Assembly (NCBI GenBank): GCA_002343455.1
Contig: DDSR01000310.1
Location: 1 to 15,246, forward strand
From: Deltaproteobacteria bacterium UBA2385
GTDB taxonomy: Bacteria; Myxococcota_A; UBA796; UBA2385
Direction of reading: 5' to 3'
DNA length: 15,246 nucleotides
Translations under genes and position numbers: made by a program
Notes under the pieces: model-generated
Told to the model about the DNA's origin: nothing
The model's input: only the letters and a program-made list of their open reading frames with translations
Databases searched by the model: none
In this document: one piece after another, positions 6,901 through 12,600 of the stretch
Layout: the number at the start of each line of letters is the position of its first letter
How positions within the stretch are numbered: the stretch's first letter is position 1

Positions 6901-9652
6901 CCTGCACCACGCCTTCGCCGCGGCCGCCTTCAACCGCTATGGCCCCGAAGACATCAGCGTCAACTGGCTGCCCCTGGACCATGTCGTCCCCACCCTGACC
7001 AGCCACCTGCGCGACGTCGTGCTGGGAATCACCCAGGTCCACGCCGAGACGGCCTGGGTGCTGGCCGATCCGCTGCGCTGGCTGGACCTGCTGGAGGCCC
7101 ACCGCGCCACCCTGAGCTGGTCGCCCAACTTCGGCTTCAAGCTGGTGGCCGAGGCCCTGGCCGCGCAGCCCGAGCGGCGCTGGGATCTCCGCGCCTTGCG
7201 CTTCATCATGAACGCCGGTGAGCAGGTGACCCTGCCGGTGGTCGAGGAGTTTCTTGGTCGAACTGCCCGTTTTGGACTGGGCGAGGGCGTGATGCAGCCG
7301 GCCTATGGGATGGCCGAGGTGGCGACCGCGGTCACCTTCCGCAGCGACTTTCGCCTGGCCAGCGCCGGCTTTCGGGTCCAGAAGGCCAGCCTCTCCGCCC
7401 AGCTGGTGGAGGCCGCGCCCGACCAGCCCGGCGGCGTCGCCTTCATCAACAACGGGCCCCCCATCCCCGGCGTCGAGCTGCGCATCGCCGATCATGCCGG
7501 CCGGGTGCTGCCCGAGCGGGTGATCGGCCGCATCCAGATGCGTGGGCCCGTGGTCAACCCCGGCTACCTGGACCACCCCGAGGCCAACGCCGAGGCCTTC
7601 GTCGGCGAGGGCTGGTTCGACTCGGGCGACCTGGGCTTCCTGCACCAGCGGGACCTGTTCATCACCGGGCGCCGCAAGGAGGTGATCATCGTCCGGGGGG
7701 CCAACTTCTACTGCTACGAGATCGAGGATGTCGTCGGCAGCGTGCCCGGCGTGGAGCCCACCTTCGCCGCGGCCTGCGCGGTCGACGACCGGGCCAGCGG
7801 CAGCGAGGGGCTGGCCCTCTTCTTCGTGCCTCGCCAGCCTGGGATCGACCCGGCCCTGCTCCAGCGGATCCGCGAGGCGGTCGGCCAGCGCCTGGGCCTG
7901 GGTCCAACCTTCCTCCTGCCCATCCCTCGCGAGGAGCTCCCCAAGACCACCAGCGGCAAGATCCAGCGCGCCGAACTCAAGCGCCGGCTGGCAGGGGGCG
8001 GCTTCGATCAGCAGCTGATGGCCGTGGACCGCGCCTGCGCTGGCCCCAGCACCCTGCCGGCCTGGTTCTACGAGCCCTGCTGGGTCCCCTGCCCGGTCCA
8101 GGCAGGCGAGGCGCAGGCCTGCACGGCCCTGGAGCTCGGGGCCGACGGCGCCTTGCCCGTCGAGCTGAGCGCGCTGCTGAAGGAGCCGGCAGCGGGTCCC
8201 CTGCTGCTGCGCGGCCCCTCGGGCTGGGGCGGGCTGATCGGCACCCTCCGACAGGAGCACCCCGAGCTGGAGGCGCGCCTGGTGGAGGGCATCGAGGGCA
8301 TCGATCCCGACGAGGCCCTGCGGCAGGAGTCCGCCTGCGTCGACCGCGAGCCTCGGGTGCGCTGGCGGCATGGACGGCGAGAGGTCCGACGGCTGCGGGC
8401 GGTCGTACCGGGCGGGGGCCGGCTTCCCCTGGTGCGCGGCGGCCATTACCTGGTCACCGGCGGCCTGGGCGGCCTGGGCTTGCACATCGCGCGCCTGCTG
8501 CTGCGGCGCTTCGAGGCCCGGCTGGTGCTGCTGGTCCGCCGGCCGCTGGACGACGCGGACCCGGGGGCCGACAGCGGCCTGGCCCGCCGCAGCAGCGCCG
8601 AGGAGCGCAGGCTCGCCCTGGCCGAGCTGCAGCGCCTCCCGGGCAGCGTCGAGCTGCGCTTCGCCGACGTCGGCGACGAGCTCGGGCTGCGCGAGGCCCT
8701 GCGCGAGCTGCCCCCCTTCGATGGGGCCTTCCACCTCGCCGGGAGCTTCCCCATCCGCACCCTGGTCGAGGAGGCGCCCGAGTCCTGGCGGGCCACCCTC
8801 TCGCCCAAGCTGGCCGGCTTCGACAACCTGGACGCCCTGCTGCCCGCCGAGGCGCTGCTGGTCAGCGCCGGGAGCGTCTACGGCGAGCTGGGAACGGTCG
8901 GCGGCGGGGCCTACGCGGTGGCCAACAGCATGCTCGCCGCGCGGGCTGCGCAGCGCGCCGAGCGCGGCCGCCCGACCCGCCACATCGACTGGAGCCACTG
9001 GGAGGAGACCGGGCTCTCGCGGGGCTTCGCTTTCCGGGAGCAGGCCGGCGCCCTTGGCTTGTGCATGATGGAGCCAAGGCAGGCCCTCCACAGCCTGCTA
9101 GCGGCGCTAGCGGGACCCCACCCCGTCCTCGTGGTCGGGCTCGACACGCAGGCTCCCCACCTCGCCTGGCGGACCAAAGGCGCCGCCGAGCCCGCCGAGG
9201 TCCTGCAACTGGACGAGCGAGCTCCCCTCCCCTCCCACCCGCTGCTGGACCCGCTGGGGCGCCCCCTGGTGCTGGAGCGCCGCGCCGGCGTGGGCCGCGG
9301 CGCCGGGGGAGCCGGAGCCCTGCGCCTGGCGGGGACCCCCCTGGAGCGCAGCATCGCCGCCGCCTGGTGCCGGGTCCTGGGCCTGGACCGGGTCGACATC
9401 GACACCACCTTCTTCGCCCTGGGCGGGCAGTCCATCCAGCTGGTGCAGGTCCTAGCGCTGCTAGAGAGCACCCTGGATCGGAAGCTGTCGGTGGTCGATC
9501 TCTTCCGCTACCCGACCGTGCGGAGCCTGGCCGCCAGCCTGGGACAGGCCCGGCCACCCGCACAACAGCAGCGCCTGGACGAGGCCCAGGAGCGCGGCAA
9601 GCGCCTGCGTCAGGCCCCGCGCCCGCCCCCTACCTGGAGCCGCAGACGATGA
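3998..9652 (+). CDS. NRPS-like synthetase: C - vestigial A - acyl ligase (AL) - KR - PCP
   Basis: This is an 1884-aa assembly-line protein. The condensation domain (about 1-450) starts with LSRAQESM and has the catalytic HHLVWDG at 136-142. Residues 472-705 are a decayed adenylation fragment. An intact adenylate-forming domain (about 790-1335) has LTSGSTGIPK (950-959), SGDL with Asp1211 and catalytic Lys1321. Its NWLPLDH core resembles acyl-AMP ligases more than amino-acid A domains. A ketoreductase follows, with TGGLGGLG (1487-1494), Lys1604, Ser1626, Tyr1639 and Asn1643. The carrier domain has GGQS with phosphopantetheine Ser1812. The C-A-KR-PCP order is known from depsipeptide-type modules that load and reduce alpha-keto acids; applying it here is inference. 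The C-terminus is basic. No strong ribosome site precedes ATG 3998, which is chosen by the C-domain start. The gene overlaps the PKS gene by 4 nt. Confidence 0.94.
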   Translation: MALRTAPLSRAQESMAFLCRLAEDPRVYHLPSAVRLRGRLDAEALRVALSAIVDRHEILRTIFPVIDGRTVQQVLPTAPFELPRHALPPTDDPLASALQRARHLTQERFELDEAPPWRVALLRLDETDHILLFVHHHLVWDGWSIGLMIAELAQGYEAALSGLADRSGTADRSGTADRSGTADRSGEGLNLPALPLQYADYAVWERGQLHPDRLEQQLQPWRELMREQQELVLPADLPRPPRPRHRGDTLPLLIPEIGPLQSLCRAAGCTLFMGLLASFGLVLARWSGQEAFPLGTPVANRTRAEHGPLIGFFANVLVLPLDLRGAVSFRDLLGRVRRSVLAAYEHQGLPFDALVDGLGVPRDPSRNPIFQVMLALHAESLERLRLPGLEVEPVALGSEHTHFDLGLHLWQRGEQLSGYLSFDTDLFEAATVQRLLSHLHALIQAASTSPDAPLASLEMLDPAERAWLEEPFNGEAPDPKRWRTLSPHALYAELLAPSEDPRGMLVCGGPLPMGLVRQALATLDRPLAYGYAPRGELLAWQVLQPEGRPWASPGRADRRRLRVQDHRGRLCPVGVWGGLVLDDAPLAERGRWRADGRLELDPGESRSLSYEGVRLDLDALGASLARRAGLAACWIGLEEVDGRATFVVRAVAARRLERERVRIEAEALLPGPFRLGFCARLPVDGQGGLDPRALRALPLLDPALLEATRSRLGLDPGQLRLGPARREAAPLHLWELVPELRLTAEVEQTSSIEQGQSAPSLDSDRPEGPPAWAIGAPLVLPEGAPRTLAQALEAAARRSQVSGQGLTTIVDGQPRHRSYAELLADARGLSGALQAQGLRSGDRLVLQLPVLADHFTAFWACVLGGITPVTVAPPPSYDQPGALLDKLINAWRLLGRPAVLTQASRRSPLREAVSRAGTGGMRILGFEELQPEAPAVTHEGGPEDLVFFQLTSGSTGIPKVVPETNRAVLHHAFAAAAFNRYGPEDISVNWLPLDHVVPTLTSHLRDVVLGITQVHAETAWVLADPLRWLDLLEAHRATLSWSPNFGFKLVAEALAAQPERRWDLRALRFIMNAGEQVTLPVVEEFLGRTARFGLGEGVMQPAYGMAEVATAVTFRSDFRLASAGFRVQKASLSAQLVEAAPDQPGGVAFINNGPPIPGVELRIADHAGRVLPERVIGRIQMRGPVVNPGYLDHPEANAEAFVGEGWFDSGDLGFLHQRDLFITGRRKEVIIVRGANFYCYEIEDVVGSVPGVEPTFAAACAVDDRASGSEGLALFFVPRQPGIDPALLQRIREAVGQRLGLGPTFLLPIPREELPKTTSGKIQRAELKRRLAGGGFDQQLMAVDRACAGPSTLPAWFYEPCWVPCPVQAGEAQACTALELGADGALPVELSALLKEPAAGPLLLRGPSGWGGLIGTLRQEHPELEARLVEGIEGIDPDEALRQESACVDREPRVRWRHGRREVRRLRAVVPGGGRLPLVRGGHYLVTGGLGGLGLHIARLLLRRFEARLVLLVRRPLDDADPGADSGLARRSSAEERRLALAELQRLPGSVELRFADVGDELGLREALRELPPFDGAFHLAGSFPIRTLVEEAPESWRATLSPKLAGFDNLDALLPAEALLVSAGSVYGELGTVGGGAYAVANSMLAARAAQRAERGRPTRHIDWSHWEETGLSRGFAFREQAGALGLCMMEPRQALHSLLAALAGPHPVLVVGLDTQAPHLAWRTKGAAEPAEVLQLDERAPLPSHPLLDPLGRPLVLERRAGVGRGAGGAGALRLAGTPLERSIAAAWCRVLGLDRVDIDTTFFALGGQSIQLVQVLALLESTLDRKLSVVDLFRYPTVRSLAASLGQARPPAQQQRLDEAQERGKRLRQAPRPPPTWSRRR
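4487..4555 (+). repeat. In-frame 18-bp tandem repeat (ADRSGT) in the C domain
   Basis: Four copies, the last partial, start at 4487, 4505, 4523 and 4541 and appear identical. They encode ADRSGT repeated in residues 164-186. They lie about 22 residues after the catalytic HHLVWDG, in the loop before the conserved QYADYAVW segment, where family members normally have only a short linker. The perfect identity suggests recent slippage expansion and likely copy-number variation between strains. Confidence 0.95.
5355..5371. repeat. CTAG palindrome 1 (CTAGC-GTC-GCTAG)
   Basis: The core is CTAGCGTCGCTAG at 5357-5369. It extends to a 17-nt inverted repeat with one central base, CTCTAGCG-T-CGCTAGAG. In frame it encodes Leu454-Ala-Ser-Leu457 with both leucines as CTA. 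It lies at the end of the condensation domain. It is one of four copies sharing CTAGC-NNN-GCTAG. Confidence 0.9.
5411..6112 (+). other. Vestigial adenylation-domain fragment inside the NRPS (residues 472-705)
   Basis: Between the C domain and the intact AL domain lies sequence that aligns by eye to the C-terminal half of an NRPS A domain. LVCGGPLP (505-512) matches the GGEALP region, YGYAPRGE (529-536) matches the YGPTE motif, a stretch around 570-580 matches the RG-PVPVG-GEL region, and WRADGRLE (592-599) matches the segment after the usual TGD. GQGGLDPRAL (685-694) matches NGKVDRRAL but lacks the catalytic Lys. The P-loop-containing N-terminal half is absent and the TGD Asp is lost, so adenylation is not expected. 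The frame is open throughout, so it may have a structural role. Confidence 0.72.
5555..5567. repeat. CTAG palindrome 2 (CTAGC-AAC-GCTAG)
   Basis: This copy has 5-bp arms around AAC. In frame it encodes Leu520-Ala-Thr-Leu523 with CTA for both leucines. It lies inside the vestigial adenylation fragment, 198 bp after copy 1. Confidence 0.9.
9097..9111. repeat. CTAG palindrome 3 (CTAGC-GGC-GCTAG)
   Basis: The core is 9098-9110, extended to a 15-nt palindrome with one central base, GCTAGCG-G-CGCTAGC. In frame it encodes Leu1701-Ala-Ala-Leu1704, both CTA. It lies at the C-terminal end of the ketoreductase region, 3543 bp after copy 2. Confidence 0.9.
9452..9464. repeat. CTAG palindrome 4 (CTAGC-GCT-GCTAG)
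   Basis: This copy has 5-bp arms around GCT. In frame it encodes Leu1819-Ala-Leu-Leu1822, with the outer leucines as CTA. It lies in the carrier domain, a few codons after phosphopantetheine Ser1812 and 354 bp after copy 3. Confidence 0.9.
9636..9651 (+). promoter_or_regulatory. Ribosome binding site and start of the PKS gene
   Basis: GGAG at 9636-9639 lies 9 nt before ATG 9649. That ATG overlaps the NRPS stop TGA (9650-9652) as ATGA. The same frame stays open upstream to 9061, but residues upstream of Met 9649 are shadow-like Arg/Pro/Ala-rich sequence, so this start is preferred. Confidence 0.8.
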
Positions 9653-12600
9653 GCCTGGTTGAACACGAAGGTGAGCCCGATCTGGAGCCCGATCTGGAGC
9701 CCGATCTGGAGCCCGAGGGGGAAGACAGGGGACCCGAGATCGCCATCATCGGCATGGCGGGCCGCTTCCCCATGGCCCGGGACGTCGAAGAGCTCTGGGG
9801 TCGACTGGTTCGCGGCGAAGAGTGCCTCTCTCGGTTCACGGAGGAGGAGCTGCTGGCCTCGGGACTCCCAGTCGAGCTGGTCCGCCACCCCGCCTATGTG
9901 CCGGTCCGCGGCGTGGTGCAGGACGCGGACCACTTCGACGCCGGGCTCTTCGGCCTGAGCGCCACCGAGGCCCGCCTGACCGACCCGCAGCACCGGCTCT
10001 TCCTGGAGGTCGCCCACGAGGCGCTGGAGGAGGCCGGGGTCGACCCCTCCCGCTTCCCGGGCGCCATCGGGGTGATGGGGGGGGCCGACGTCAACAGCTA
10101 TGCCCTGGGCCAGCTGCTGGTCTGGACCCACGATCTGCAGAGCCTGCTGGGCAACGACAAGGACTACCTCGCCACCCGGGTCGCCTTCAAGCTCGACCTG
10201 CGCGGGCCGGCCCTCAGCGTGCAGACCGCCTGCTCGACCAGCCTCGTCGCCGTCGCCCTGGCCGTGCAGTCGCTGCTCTCCTACCAGTGCGACCTCGCCC
10301 TGGCCGGCGGGGTCGGGCTCGCCTTTCCCCAGCGGCAGGGGCACCTCTTCCAGGAGGGCGGGATCCTCTCTCCGGACGGGCACTGCCGCTCCTTCGACGC
10401 CGCCAGCCAGGGCACGGTCGGCGCGGACGGCTGCGGGATCGTCGTCCTCAAGCGGCTCGCCGAGGCGATCGCCGACGGAGACCCCATCCGGGCGGTCATC
10501 CGCGGCATCGCCCTGAACAACGACGGCGGGGCCAAGATCGGCTTCACCGCCCCCTCCGCCCAGGGCCAGGCCGAGGTCATCGCCATGGCCCAGGCGATGG
10601 CCGGGGTCGAGCCCGAGAGCATCGGCTACGTCGAGTGCCACGGCACGGCCACCCAGCTGGGCGACCCGATCGAGCTGGCCGCTTTGGACCAGGTCTTCCA
10701 GGCCGGCCAGGCCGATCGAGGCACGGCGCGGCGGGCCTTCTGCGCCATCGGCAGCCTGAAGAGCAACCTCGGCCATATGAACTCGGCCGCCGGGGTCGGA
10801 GGCCTGATCAAGGCGGCCCTCTGCCTGGAGCGGGCGACGCTGCCGCAGAGCCTGCACCTGCGCCGCCCCAATCCCCGCATCGACTGGGAGGGCTCCTGCT
10901 TCTTCGTGAACGAGCAGACCCGCCCCTGGCCGGCGGGCGCCCTCCCCCGCCGGGCCGGGGTCAGCAGCTTCGGCGTCGGCGGCACCAACGCGCACGCGGT
11001 GCTGGAGGAGGCCCCGCCACGCCCCGAGGGCGCGCCCGCGGCCTCCCAGGAGCTGCTGCTGCTCAGCGCGATGGACGCCACGGCGCTGGCCGAGCAGGAG
11101 GATCGGCTGGTCCGTTGGCTGGAGAGCAACCCTCAGGCCAACCTGGGAGAGGTCGCCTGGACGCTGCAGACCGGACGGCGGCGCTTCTCCCTGGGCAAGG
11201 CCGTCGCCGTCGGCAGCGCCTCCGAGCTGCGCCCGGCCCTCGCTGCCGCATCGGCCCGCGCGGTGCGCCGTCCCGGCAGCGCCCGGGTCGCCTTCCTCTT
11301 CCCCGGCCAGGGCGCCCAGCACCCCCGGATGCTGCTCGACCTCATCGAGGAGCCCGACTTCGCCGCCGCCTTCGAGCCCCTCCGGGCGGGCCTGCGCGAG
11401 GCCTTCGGCCAGGACCCGGTCGAGACGATCGCCCAGGCCTCGGCAGAGGCCCTGGCCGAGACGCAGCTCACCCAGCCGCTGCTCTTCGCCTTGGAGCTGA
11501 GCCTCGCCCGCCTGTGGCTGGCCCGAGGGGTGCAGCCGGTGGCCTTGCTCGGCCACAGCGTCGGCGAGCTGGCCGCAGCCTGCCTGGCGGGGGTCTTCTC
11601 GCCCGCTGCCGGCCTGGAGCTGGTGCTCGCCCGCGGGCGGCTGGTGGCCGCCTCTCCCCGCGGCGCGATGCTGGCGGTCGCCCTGCCCGAGGGCGAGGTC
11701 CTGGCCCGCCTCTCGCAGGGGCAGGGGCTGCGCGAGGTCGAGCTGGCGGCGGTCAACGGGCCGGAGCAGAGCGTCGTCGCCGGGACCGACCCGGCCATCG
11801 AGGAGGCCGAGCGCGCGCTGCGCGCCCAGGGCGTCGGCTGCCAGCGCCTGCGCACCTCCCACGCCTTCCACAGCCGCCTGCTCGACGGGGCGCTGCCTGC
11901 CTATCGATCCGTCCTGGAGCGCACCCTCCTCAGCCCGCCGGAGATCCCGCTGCTCAGCGGCCTGACCGGCGACTGGCTCAAACCCGAGGAGGCTACCTCG
12001 CCCGAGTACTGGGTGCGCCAGCTTCGGCGGCCGGTGCGCTTCGGACCCGGCCTCGATCGGCTGCTCGACGAGGCCGAGCTGGTCCTGCTCGAGCTGGGCC
12101 CCGGCGCCAGCCTGGGCAACCTCGCGCGTCGGCACCCGGAGGCCCGCGGGCGGGTGGTGATCCAGGGTGCCCGGCCTGCCCGCGGCGTCGAGGGGCTAAG
12201 CGACCGCGCGGTCTTCCTGGAGGCCCTGGGTCAGCTGGCCCTGGCCGGCGTCGAGCCCGACTGGGCGGCGCTGCACGGCACGCCCCGGCAGCGACTGCGC
12301 CTGCCGACCTACCCCTTCCAGCGCCAGCGCTACTGGCAGGGCTTCGAGGGCCTGGCCGCAGGCCCGAACGCTGTCCAGCATGCTGCACAGTCCGGGGCCC
12401 TCGCCGCCCCAAGCCGAGCCGCGGGGCCGGAGCAGATGCTGTACACCGCGGGCTGGACCCGGCAGCGAGCCCTGGCCTCGACCGATCCGGGGACCCTGTG
12501 GGTGATCCACGACGGGGATCCCCTGGGCCGGCTGCTCGGCCAGGAGCACGGCCGGGAGATCCCCCTCGAGAGCCTGCCCACCGGGAGCCTGCCGAACGGG

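Noticed and set aside
5564..9091. 1175-codon open frame on the minus strand
   Set aside because: It lies opposite the NRPS gene and shows only low-complexity Gln/Gly/Ala/Asp-rich sequence with no recognisable domain. It is a shadow of strong G/C bias at third codon positions.
9061..9648. Upstream extension of the PKS reading frame
   Set aside because: The extension is Arg/Pro/Ala-rich and overlaps the well-supported KR-PCP end of the NRPS. ATG 9649 has a GGAG site and an ATGA overlap.
10639..10653. KS motif HGTAT instead of HGTGT as a sign of an inactive ketosynthase
   Set aside because: Cys195, His331 and His376 are all present. A Gly-to-Ala change at this position does not remove a catalytic residue.
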